64,000 nucleotides of DNA from Natrinema altunense (GTDB taxonomy: Archaea; Halobacteriota; Halobacteria; Halobacteriales; Natrialbaceae): positions 434,001 through 498,000 of the forward strand of contig NZ_JNCS01000002.1 of NCBI RefSeq assembly GCF_000731985.1, read 5' to 3'. Of this stretch, positions 55,019 through 62,960 are shown one piece after another. The notes beneath the pieces are model-generated. The model was not told where the DNA came from and did no database searches. It saw only the letters and a program-made list of their open reading frames with translations. Every line of letters starts with the position of its first letter. The stretch's first letter is position 1. The position numbers were made by a program, and so were the translations under genes.

Positions 55019-55420
55019 GGGCCACCGGGGCTCGAGTGATCGCCCGAACGACTCGTCGCCGTGTCGTGGCGTCGACATCGATCGGCACACCCCGGTTCGG
55101 AGGCGTCGAGTCCCGACGGTCCGTCGCGTCGTCGGTCGCGGAGAGTACGGCGTTCACTGCGCGGAAAACGGTCGCCCACGGGGGCGGTAGGTGGTGGTTT
55201 CGAGGGTCCCCGCGGACAGTTACACGGGAGCGATGCACGATGATAAAACTGCCCACATCGAACCTGCCCGCGTCCGTCGATGGCCGATTTCGGATCGGCC
55301 GCTCGACTCCGCCGACGGTGACGATCGAGTACGTGTCGACGGCCACCACGTCCGGGACTCGGTCCGGAATGACAGGGACGCTACAAACAGTTTTTAGTGA
55401 AAGTCAGCCTATGATACCGC
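55019..55420. other. Intergenic stretch
   Basis: These 400 bp hold no supported gene. Overlapping basic frames occur on both strands. The last 50 bp are AT-rich (cagtttttagtgaaag), consistent with a promoter for the following small gene. Confidence 0.55.
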
Positions 55421-55591
55421 ATGGCAAGCAAGGAGGGTGAGCGATTGATCGTCAGCGGGGATGGGATGGGATCGGGACGACTCACGCGCGTTTTCCACTC
55501 GTCCGGTTCGCCCGAGTCGGTAGTGCTCGTGGCGCTCGCACTGGTGCTATTCGCCGTCGTCGTCACGGGGAACCTGCTCGGATTCTGGTGA
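55421..55591 (+). CDS. Small single-helix membrane protein (56 aa)
   Basis: This 56-residue ORF begins MASKEGERLIVSGDGMGSG and ends with one strongly hydrophobic helix (residues 34-56, VVLVALALVLFAVVVTGNLLGFW). It has a sensible TATA-like tttttagtg about 30 nt upstream of the ATG and GC-rich third positions. The arrangement of a short soluble N-terminus and C-terminal anchor suggests insertion into the cytoplasmic membrane. No family recognised. Confidence 0.65.
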   Translation: MASKEGERLIVSGDGMGSGRLTRVFHSSGSPESVVLVALALVLFAVVVTGNLLGFW

Positions 55592-55952
55592 GGACCTCGG
55601 CCGATCCGCGTTTCACATTCCGTGCCCGCCCGACTCGAGGCCGCTCGCCTCGCGTCCGACCGTCTGCGGCAGCCGCTCGCCTCGCGTGGGAACCCGGCCC
55701 GCTCGTCGGAGACCGACCACTCCGTCTCGAGTCGACGGCTTCCCGCGCATCCGAGAGCAGTCGCACTCGTCTTGGCTTCTCCCGACGACTTCTCGTCTCC
55801 GACCTCGAGTCCGGCGTGCTGTCACTCTCTCACGTCGGCGGGTCGTCGACGGGCCGCTGCCGAAATACTGCCTCGATCGGACGTCTAAATAAGTGACGCT
55901 GGGCCGATATTTTATATGCGTCACGTTCGATAGCAGCACATGGGGTGTTCGA
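55592..55952. other. Intergenic stretch with promoter of a zinc-ribbon gene
   Basis: No supported gene lies here. At 55905-55920 an AT-rich block (gatattttatatgcg) provides a TATA box for the following small zinc-ribbon ORF. The remaining sequence is GC-rich without recognisable structure. Confidence 0.5.
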
Positions 55953-56078
55953 ATGACTGACAGGGATGGGGACGGGAGACAGTATCCGAACGGCCACTGT
56001 CAGCGGTGTGGCGAACCGCTCCGGCTCAGTCCGTGTCTCAACTGTGGCTGGACGAAACGGGCGAACGACGGCCGGTAA
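55953..56078 (+). CDS. Tiny zinc-ribbon protein (41 aa)
   Basis: The protein has 41 residues. It contains two knuckles, HCQRCGEPLRL and PCLNCGWTK, giving CxxCx(9-10)CxxC, the pattern of a minimal zinc finger of the micro-protein class described in haloarchaea. The ATG at 55953 (MTDRDGDG) was preferred over the one at 55893 because the TATA box (about 55909-55916) lies upstream of it and downstream of the alternative start. No function is known; small zinc proteins often bind nucleic acid or proteins. Confidence 0.65.
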   Translation: MTDRDGDGRQYPNGHCQRCGEPLRLSPCLNCGWTKRANDGR

Positions 56079-56609
56079 CCGTGGCTGGTCGTTCGGCCTC
56101 GGTGCTGATCGTGCGAGCGATCGGTGACCGGGAATCGGACCGGTCGGACGACGAATTCGATACCGGCGAACTCGAACAGATGGGGCTCCGTGTTCGAACA
56201 CATCCGCGCGACCCCTTCGACCGGCTTAAGCGCGGGGCTTCGTCGCCAAGCCTCGAGATCGCGCGTGGCCCCCAGGGGGCTTCGTCTCGTGACACGCCGG
56301 CGGGAACCACCTGTCAGCGACCGGCTTTGGCTCGGACGTCACCCGCGACAGCCGTGCCCTCGGCCGTCCCAAGCTCGGTCGTGTGCGTATTGCCGGTCGC
56401 TTTCGGCGGCAACCGCTACGGAGTGCCTTTTATTCCGCCAGGGGCGGGACGAACGTCCCGCTGTCGAGTACGTCCCGGAGTCATGTAACTGTTTCGAACA
56501 ATCCGTTCCGGAACGAGATCGTACTCAGTTCGGTACCCCGGCAGTAGCTAGCCAATACGATTCTCTTCCAGTATGTTGCTGGAACATGCTTATTAATAAT
56601 TAAATAATA
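56079..56609. other. Gene-free stretch, AT-rich at its right end
   Basis: No supported gene lies in these 530 bp. The last 100 bp are very AT-rich (gcttattaataattaaataat), forming the promoter of the carboxypeptidase gene. The preceding part has mixed composition and lacks clear coding signal, so it may be decayed DNA. Confidence 0.5.
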
Positions 56610-57783
56610 GTGGTCAATCGGCTACTGAGGCGGCGGACGATGCTCAACACACTCAGTGGTATCGCAGGAGTCGGAACCGTCGGAACGGGTCTCGGCAGCG
56701 CTGAGGGGTGTCGAGGGGACTTCGTGAAACCGGGCGGGCCGTTCCCGCCGGACACGGCGTCGATCAATTACAACTCGTTTACGAACAACGAAACGCTCTA
56801 TCGCACGCTCGAGAAACTCGACGCGCGGAGTTCCCTCGAGTACGAACCGATCGGTGAGACCTGGGACGGGCGACCGATTCCCTACGTACGTATCGACGGT
56901 GGTGACACCGACGTGTTCTACGTGACCCAGCAACACGGCGATGAGCAACATACGACGGAAGCCGCGCTACAACTCCTCACGAAATTCGCCGCTGGCGGGC
57001 GTCGCACCGCGGACATCCTGAACGAAGTGACACTCCACGTTATTCCGCGCCATAACCCCGATGGCTGGGCACCGGCGGACGAGACCGAAACGCCGGCGCG
57101 GGAAAACGGGCGGCCGGCGGACGTGTGCCATCACGACCCGTACTACGGCCCGGATCAGTGTGGGTCGGTCGACCCGAACCGGCAACACTATTTCGCCGTC
57201 GATCCGGACGTCCTCGCCGAGGTCGATGGTATCGATCCCGACCGAATCCCGGACGAGAACCCCTCACCCGAAACGCAGGCGATGCTCGACAAAGCCGACG
57301 AGGTCGACGCCGACATCGTCTGTGACTGGTACCACCAGTTCACCCTCCGAAACGACGAGTGCGAACTGATCAATGCCTCGACCAGGTGGCCGCTCAACGC
57401 GGCAGCCCGACGAGGCGGTGGCCCTCTCCCGGCGGATTTCCGCGTACGCGTATCAGGAGACGGCGGATCTCGGCCACACGACGTGGGACACCTATCCGGG
57501 CGGGACCACCGCCAACATCGCTCGAAACGCCCACGGCGTTCTGGGCCGCGGGAGCGTCCTCTTCGAGTTCCGGGGCCAGGCGAGCGACCTCGGCAACGCG
57601 GCGAACGGGAGGCTCGTGACGGTCATCAACACGGTCATGACCGATATCCTGACGGGGATCGCCTCCGGCGAATTGTACGCAGTCGATCCCGCCGCCGACG
57701 AGATCCCGCCCCGCGGGGACTACTTCTGGAAGGAACTCCCGCGATCGGAGTGGACGCCGGAACACGAGGCCTACGCGGAATGA
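56610..57783 (+). pseudogene. M14 zinc carboxypeptidase, frameshifted
   Basis: Two frames together encode one M14 peptidase of about 390 residues. The first (56610 to about 57385) has a Tat-like start (RLLRRRTMLNTLSG), the zinc pair in YVTQQHGDEQHTTEAALQ (HxxE), HVIPRHNPDGW and DWYHQFTL (third zinc ligand). Around 57375-57410 the reading must switch frame; the continuation ending at 57783 has DEAVALSRRISAYAYQETADLGHTT and the catalytic-Glu segment SVLFEFRGQA. Without the switch the catalytic Glu is lost. It may be a true pseudogene, a sequencing error, or a programmed shift. The start is GTG 56610, or ATG 56640 without the RRR motif. Confidence 0.82.
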
Positions 57784-57906
57784 GACCGCACGCGGCACGC
57801 CGGGACCCGGCTGCCGCCCGACGCGTCGATCACGACCTCGAGCCCGTCGCGGCCGTCGGTGGACTCGAGATGACGGTCGGTCGGGAGACCGGGGCAGCCG
57901 ACGCGC

Positions 57907-58764
57907 TTAGTCCCGTGCGGAACGCTCCCGAACCGTAACCTCACGGTCGGCGGTGAGATACCCCCGAAGCGACAGCGTCACCGAGTCCGGTGTCTCGGTC
58001 GTGTACTCCGTGTCGAGTTCGAGGGAGAACGTCGCGTCGTCGCCGGCGGACACCTCGCGCTCGAGGATGTGGGATTCGTCGTCGTCCGCAATTCGTTCCG
58101 TCGGCCAATACAGGGCTGCGAGAAACCGGCCGTCGGTCTCCGAGGTGTTCGTCACGGTCAGCGACACCGGAAGCGGCTCTCCGCGGGACACCGTATCCGG
58201 GACGGTCAGCGACAGCAGTTCGAAACTGGGAGCGGGCGCAGCTAACCGCTCGCGTCCTGCTGCGGTGAGCGGCCACGTTGTGTCGGCGTCCGCGTACCGA
58301 ATACGCGGGTTCGATGCCGAGAGCGGTGACGGGACCGCGAACGCGAGATATGACTCCTCGCCACCGCTGTGTCGACCGACCGGTCTGCCCCCGTGGCCCG
58401 CAACCGCGAAGTTCGTCCCGCCCCTGCTGTCGGGGAGTCCCGGGGTCCAGGACTCCGCAGCCGTCTCGAACGTGAAGTCCGATGCCCGGAGGTCCTCGTC
58501 GGCCTGCACCGAGGCAACGATATACTGTGTCCCGTCTTCGGCATGAACGCCACCTGACCCCATCATGGATTCGTACGTGACGGCCTTTCGCACGACGATA
58601 TCGGTCACCGAAATCCCGGCATCGGGAGACGGCGATCGCGACTTCTCAGTTCCGTTATCGGGTTCGTCGGCGCTCCGATCCGGGGTGCTCGAGTCGCTGA
58701 GACAGCCACTCGCGAGGGTAGTGAGGGAGGTCCCGCCCGCGACGAGGAGTGTCCGTCGATCCAT
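57907..58764 (-). CDS. Tat-exported lipoprotein, beta-rich, unknown function
   Basis: The protein has 285 residues. The start MDRRTLLVAGGTSLTTLASGCLSDSS is a Tat signal with lipobox Cys. The body has a DUF-like domain (ISVTDIVVRKAVTYESMMGSG) and a C-terminal Ig-like or transglutaminase-like beta domain (FELLSLTVPDTVSRGEPLPVSLTVTNTSETDG), the kind used for surface interactions. It is convergent with the carboxypeptidase. The ATG at 58764 lies at the signal peptide; the longer upstream frame is not credible. Confidence 0.8.
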   Translation of the reverse strand: MDRRTLLVAGGTSLTTLASGCLSDSSTPDRSADEPDNGTEKSRSPSPDAGISVTDIVVRKAVTYESMMGSGGVHAEDGTQYIVASVQADEDLRASDFTFETAAESWTPGLPDSRGGTNFAVAGHGGRPVGRHSGGEESYLAFAVPSPLSASNPRIRYADADTTWPLTAAGRERLAAPAPSFELLSLTVPDTVSRGEPLPVSLTVTNTSETDGRFLAALYWPTERIADDDESHILEREVSAGDDATFSLELDTEYTTETPDSVTLSLRGYLTADREVTVRERSARD

Positions 58765-58968
58765 GTCGGATACTCTCGGACACGGGATATATGACTTGGT
58801 CAGGGTCAAACGGTTGTTTGACCTATCGAGCCACTGACCGTCACTGCATAGCTGGTCGCACGACGGCTGTGGGATCGGCGTGCAAATCGCGTCAGTTGAC
58901 ACTATCGCAGGGGCGACTATCGTTCTCCCGACCGGCGTGGGGTGACCTCGGCAACCAACGATCGGCGC

Positions 58969-60165
58969 TCAGAGTTCACCGTTGATGATGGCCGCAATTC
59001 GCTGGCGGTCGAACAACCGTTCGTCCTCGGGGATCTCCGGGTACGGTTCGCCGTCGACGTAGCCGGGCCACTCGCCGAACTGGTCGGGGTACAACTGCTT
59101 CGCGGTCATTTCCATCTGGAAGAGGTTGAGGATCGGTCCCTGTCGACGCGCCCCCTGGGCGTAGACGGTGCCCTCGTCCACGGCCGTGAGATCGCTCGTG
59201 GCGGCGCCTTCCTCCAGCTCCGTCCGGATGTCGTCAAGGTCGTGGTACGTCGTCATCGGGCCGAGGACGAGCAACACGTCCGGGTCCGCTTCGAGGAGGA
59301 GTTCGTAGTCGAGCGTGATGTTCCGGCCGTCCTCGCCGTACCCGTCCCCGGTGACGTCGGCGAGCGCGTCAGTAACGCCCATCGGCCGAGTGTGTGCGGC
59401 GTAGTAGCCCGGGTAGTTCATCTTGTAGCCCCACGCCTTTTTCTCGTCCGATGCGAACGTTACCAGCGCCGCGCTTGGCCGGTCGCTCTCCGGCGGACGG
59501 TTCGACTCGATAGTTTCCAGCATCGACTCGTGGACCGCAGCGAGTGCTTCGTACCGTTCGGTCTCCTGAAACACCTGCGCAATCTTGGCGAAAATGTCCC
59601 ACAGCGTGTAGTATTCGTATTCGTCGGCCCAGCCCGACGGCGGTTCCCGATGGGTGCCACTGAGGGTGTTCCCGAACCACGGGCCGACGTTCTCATCGAT
59701 CTTGCTGATGTCGCTGTCGTCCCATCCGGTGGCCGTCGCGACCTTCGCAGGGTCTGCGATGTGAACGTCGCTGTCCAGTTCGTACAACTTCTCCTCCGTC
59801 GGCGGCCACGAGGAGTACAGTCCCTCCCAGTCGACCGAGACCCCGTCGAGGCGCTGCAAGAATTTCCGGTACAGCGACTGGTGGTATTCGGGGGCGTGCA
59901 TCGCGTTGATGTCGTCGCCACGCCCGAGTGCCAGCAACATGTCCGCGTGGTGGCCCAGTATCGTGAAGACGTTCTGTGGAACCTCCTCGAACGTAACCTC
60001 GCCCATGGGTGCCATCGTCACCGAGTAACTCCCGTTCTCCGGCGTCGAATCCGAGTCGGACTGACTCACACACCCTGCGAGCAGCCCCCCACCAACGACT
60101 GTCCCGCCGAACTTCACGTACTCACGTCGCGTCGGTGCCCCGTGCTCAGTGGCGTCATCTGCCAT
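58969..60165 (-). CDS. Iron-siderophore-type ABC transporter binding lipoprotein
   Basis: The protein has 398 residues. The start MADDATEHGAPTRREYVKFGGTVVGGGLLAGCVSQ gives a Tat signal and lipid-anchored Cys. The mature part has the periplasmic-binding fold of the FecB/BtuF type, with TILGHHADMLLALGRGDDINAM, VHIADPAKVATATGW and EADPDVLLVLGPMTTYHD. The corresponding permease and ATPase genes are not next to it, so it is an orphan component. A perfect DtxR-type box covers the transcription start and overlaps the TATA box, so repression in iron-replete cells is expected. Confidence 0.88.
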   Translation of the reverse strand: MADDATEHGAPTRREYVKFGGTVVGGGLLAGCVSQSDSDSTPENGSYSVTMAPMGEVTFEEVPQNVFTILGHHADMLLALGRGDDINAMHAPEYHQSLYRKFLQRLDGVSVDWEGLYSSWPPTEEKLYELDSDVHIADPAKVATATGWDDSDISKIDENVGPWFGNTLSGTHREPPSGWADEYEYYTLWDIFAKIAQVFQETERYEALAAVHESMLETIESNRPPESDRPSAALVTFASDEKKAWGYKMNYPGYYAAHTRPMGVTDALADVTGDGYGEDGRNITLDYELLLEADPDVLLVLGPMTTYHDLDDIRTELEEGAATSDLTAVDEGTVYAQGARRQGPILNLFQMEMTAKQLYPDQFGEWPGYVDGEPYPEIPEDERLFDRQRIAAIINGEL

Positions 60166-60168
60166 GTG

Positions 60169-60186
60169 TTTTAGGCTAGCCTAAAA
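60169..60186. promoter_or_regulatory. Perfect DtxR/IdeR-type box at the siderophore-binding gene
   Basis: The palindrome ttttaggctagcctaaaa (18 bp, fully symmetric) lies 4 bp before the ATG and adjoins the TATA box. It matches the box at 36175 at most positions and its location would block initiation. Confidence 0.78.
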
Positions 60187-60194
60187 ATATAAAA
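60186..60194 (-). promoter_or_regulatory. TATA box of the siderophore-binding gene
   Basis: The minus-strand ttttatatt is centred 25 nt before the ATG at 60165 and touches the DtxR-type box, so the two sites compete. Confidence 0.65.
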
Positions 60195-60225
60195 CGGTTC
60201 CGAATAGTCGGCCAGTCTAGATCAG

Positions 60226-61239
60226 TCAGTGTGGTGCGCCACAGCGCGGACACATCGGCGGACCGCTCTCGGGCAAGTCGAGTCCGCAGTGTTGGCACTC
60301 GGCACCGTCGGGCGACGTAATCGCTTCGACGACGTCGTCCGTCCCATCCCGGATCGACTCGACGGTCCCGAGACCGGTTAGCGCCTCCACGGACTCCGCG
60401 TCGTCCGACAGCGACTCCCGGAGGAACCGCACGCGGTCGGTGAGGAACGCCGGCGGGTCGTCGTCCCCGGAGTCGACCCTGCCGAGATCTGGGATCGGAT
60501 CAATCGAGGCTTCCGACCGTATACCCAACGCGAGACCCTCCGCTGCTCGGCCCCTGACGTAGGGACTCTCGTCGTCCAACCGTTCTCGCAGATCACTCTC
60601 TGCTTCGGACATCCTCTCGGGATTCTCACACCCGACCGCGACAAGCGCCGTACAGAGCTGGTACCTGACGAGTTCGAGTTCGGCATCGAGATGCTCGGCC
60701 AGCGACGGGACCTGATGCCGGAGCCGGCTCGAGTCACCGAGCGCTACGTACGCCAGTGCCTTCGCGAGTTTCGTTCTGACTTCCGGTTCGTCGAACGACA
60801 GCCCGATGCGAAGGTCTGCCAATATCTCCGGATCACTGACTTCCTCGGGGAACTCGAGCGCGACGTAGCCGAGTGCTTCGGCACACCGCGCTCGGACGTA
60901 ATAGAACTCCTCGTCATCGGTCAGTCGCTCCGCAAGCGGGTCGATAACGGGTAGGACGACACTCGAGTCCGACGCTGCGAGGGTGACGAACAGTTTGGCA
61001 CTGGTTAGTCTGACCGCACGGTCGTCGTCGACCAGAAACGTCGCGAGCGGGGCAGCGAGTCCGTCGAACGCGCTTGGACGCTCTTCGGCGTCCGTCCGAA
61101 CCGCCCGCAACGCTCGCTTGCGAGTGTCGGCGTCTGCCCCACCGATCCGCTCCAGCTTTGCAACCACCTCCTCGTGCTCGCTGTCGTCGAGAAGATCGGT
61201 CAAGCGGTCCGGTGTCGGCGGTTGGTCGGAGTCCGTCAT
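60226..61239 (-). CDS. HEAT-repeat protein with C-terminal zinc ribbon
   Basis: The protein has 337 residues. Most of it consists of HEAT-like helical pairs (for example DDRAVRLTSAKLFVTLAAS, YYVRARCAEALGYVALEFP, VRTKLAKALAYVALG). The last 30 residues are a treble-clef/zinc-ribbon ECQHCGLDLPESGPPMCPRCGAPH (two CxxC knuckles). It resembles the HEAT protein at 16806-17840 but has this added metal-binding end. There is no signal peptide. It probably serves as a cytoplasmic scaffold or adaptor; partner unknown. Confidence 0.83.
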   Translation of the reverse strand: MTDSDQPPTPDRLTDLLDDSEHEEVVAKLERIGGADADTRKRALRAVRTDAEERPSAFDGLAAPLATFLVDDDRAVRLTSAKLFVTLAASDSSVVLPVIDPLAERLTDDEEFYYVRARCAEALGYVALEFPEEVSDPEILADLRIGLSFDEPEVRTKLAKALAYVALGDSSRLRHQVPSLAEHLDAELELVRYQLCTALVAVGCENPERMSEAESDLRERLDDESPYVRGRAAEGLALGIRSEASIDPIPDLGRVDSGDDDPPAFLTDRVRFLRESLSDDAESVEALTGLGTVESIRDGTDDVVEAITSPDGAECQHCGLDLPESGPPMCPRCGAPH

Positions 61240-61588
61240 CGGCGCTGTCAGTATGTGACCGTTCGATGACCGGTCGTTTCAATCCGGTGGCTTCGTACTG
61301 GCGCATCACCACCAACACTCCCGTGTTCTCACCCATCCGTTTGAGTCGAAGTTGCAGCTACTACCGGCGACGCTCGTCGACTCGACTGTGGGTCCACGAC
61401 CGCCGTGGCCACCGACAAGGCCTCCGGATCGATTTCGGACCGAGCAAGCGGTACTTGAGGGGCGACTCGAGGGAGACGATCCTCACCACGCATCGCCACG
61501 ACATTTAATAAGTGAGAAATATACATGTAAGGTAAAACTAGTTCTAGCAAAGATTTATTATTATTGGCGATGCCTATCCGATGCAGAA
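61240..61588. other. Intergenic stretch with promoter
   Basis: These 350 bp hold no supported gene. The last 85 bp (from 61503) are AT-rich, with tttatta centred 32 nt before the ATG at 61589, a fitting TATA element. Confidence 0.55.
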
Positions 61589-61933
61589 ATGTCAGACAAT
61601 GTCACAGGTATCGATCGACGTAGCGTCCTTCGAAAAACCGGCATCGGACTCGCCAGCGTCGGTGGCGTCGCGATGGCAGCCGGAAGCGCTTCGGCGACCC
61701 ACCTCTCAGTCGGCGACACAGTCAAGTACACTCCCTGTAGTGACTGTGATGACTGCTATAACCTGATGGAAGATCCGCCGAACGGAGACTGGAGTCGGAC
61801 CGGCCCCTACGCGTGCCGCGGGTGGGAAACGGAAGTGCTCAGCATCTACGAATCGTCGGGCGAGCAGTTCGTCGAACTCGATTTCGGCAAGGGACCCGGC
61901 TGGGAATCCGAACACGGCGTTGAGAAGGTATAA
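61589..61933 (+). CDS. Tat-exported small Cys-rich protein
   Basis: The protein has 114 residues. The signal (GIDRRSVLRKTGIGLASVGG ... SASA in order) is Tat-type with an apparent signal peptidase site near residue 36 (SASATHL). There is no lipobox, so the mature 78-residue protein would be secreted. It has four Cys, three of them as PCSDCDDC, and a later C in YACRGWE, suitable for metal or disulfide binding. No family recognised. The ATG at 61589 sits directly downstream of a TATA element; the earlier in-frame ATG is far upstream. Confidence 0.78.
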   Translation: MSDNVTGIDRRSVLRKTGIGLASVGGVAMAAGSASATHLSVGDTVKYTPCSDCDDCYNLMEDPPNGDWSRTGPYACRGWETEVLSIYESSGEQFVELDFGKGPGWESEHGVEKV

Positions 61934-62358
61934 TTCGGCCGGAGTCTAGAGACATTCACTACTTTTTGCGGCCGCCAGCGTTCCCATCTTGACTCCCTCT
62001 GGGGACACGAACTGTCAGGACAGCTTCAATGGTGGTTTGGCAGGCCGGTTGTAATCGCGGACGTGTGACGCGTCGTCGAGCGGCGTAAATTACCCGTCGT
62101 CCGCCGTCCAGCCGGCCCGGACCGTTCGCTCACCGCGTTTCGGCGACCGAGGACGGACTCGGCAGCCTCGGTGTCGCCGAGGCTCCGCAGAACGGGCCTG
62201 CCCTATCGGTCGCAGTGCTCGAGCGACGACACCTCCGTTCGACCGGCGGTAGAACGTGTTTTGACCCGTCGGTTCGGATTACTCGGCTTCCTGGACTGTA
62301 CCTCTCCTCCCCAAAACAGGCGGCATCAGCCAGTAGGTGCTTTGAACGTAAGGGTTTA
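61934..62358. other. Intergenic stretch downstream of the tRNA
   Basis: In this 425-bp region no gene is supported. The open frames present are basic and short. No repeat was recognised. Confidence 0.5.
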
Positions 62359-62432
62359 AGCCAGGGCGGGGATTTGAACCCCGGAAGTCTCGATTACAAG
62401 TCGAGTGCATGAACCGCCCATGCTCCCCTGGC
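62359..62432 (-). tRNA. tRNA-Thr (anticodon TGT)
   Basis: The minus strand folds as a complete cloverleaf. The acceptor arms are GCCAGGG and CCCTGGC with a T discriminator, the D-stem is GCAT/ATGC, the anticodon stem is CTCGA/TCGAG with loop CTTGTAA, and the T-arm is CGGGG-TTCAAAT-CCCCG. The anticodon TGT reads ACA codons. Position 8, normally T, is G here. No CCA is encoded and there is no intron. Confidence 0.9.
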
Positions 62433-62444
62433 GCAGGCCGTTGG

Positions 62445-62960
62445 TTAGCCGTCCTCCTTTGAATGTGTATCGTTTTGCTCCCGACTTTCGAGCGACCGCC
62501 CCATCGTCACCCGGACCTCGTCGTACCCCGTGCGGCGGTAAAACCGCCGGGCGGACTCGTTATCGGCCATCACCTCGAGCAGCATCGTGTCGACGCCGCG
62601 GTCGGCCAGCGACGCCTCGGCGGCCTCGAGCAGCGCCGTGCCGATGCCGCGATTCCGATAGGCGGGTTCGACGTAGATGTTCGACAGCATGCCTCGGGTC
62701 TCGTCGAGTTCGAGGGAGCCGCGTTCGACCGAGACCGTGGCGAACCCGACGATCGAGCCCTCGAGACGGGCGACGAACAGGCCGTCGCTGACCTGATAGG
62801 CACCGAGCGTCTCCCGCATGGTCTCGCGATTCGCGTCGGCGCGGATCGCTGACCCGTACTGGCGCTGATCGCGGGCGAGGCGGACCCAGCAGTCCGTGAG
62901 GGGTTCGATGTCGTCGCGAGTCGCGCGTTCAATCGTCGGCTGCGGGTCGTTGGGGGGCAT
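62445..62960 (-). CDS. GNAT-family N-acetyltransferase
   Basis: The protein has 171 residues. Acetyl-CoA-binding motif A is IYVEPAYRNRGIGTALLEAAEASLADRG, followed by MLEVMADNESARRFYRRTGYDEVRVTM, standard for GNAT enzymes. The fold starts with TIERATRDDIEPLTDCWVRLA. The acceptor substrate is unknown. Its start overlaps the end of the phosphoglycerate kinase gene by 32 nt on the same strand, so it is likely co-translated with pgk. The tRNA-Thr follows 12 bp downstream. Confidence 0.9.
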   Translation of the reverse strand: MPPNDPQPTIERATRDDIEPLTDCWVRLARDQRQYGSAIRADANRETMRETLGAYQVSDGLFVARLEGSIVGFATVSVERGSLELDETRGMLSNIYVEPAYRNRGIGTALLEAAEASLADRGVDTMLLEVMADNESARRFYRRTGYDEVRVTMGRSLESREQNDTHSKEDG

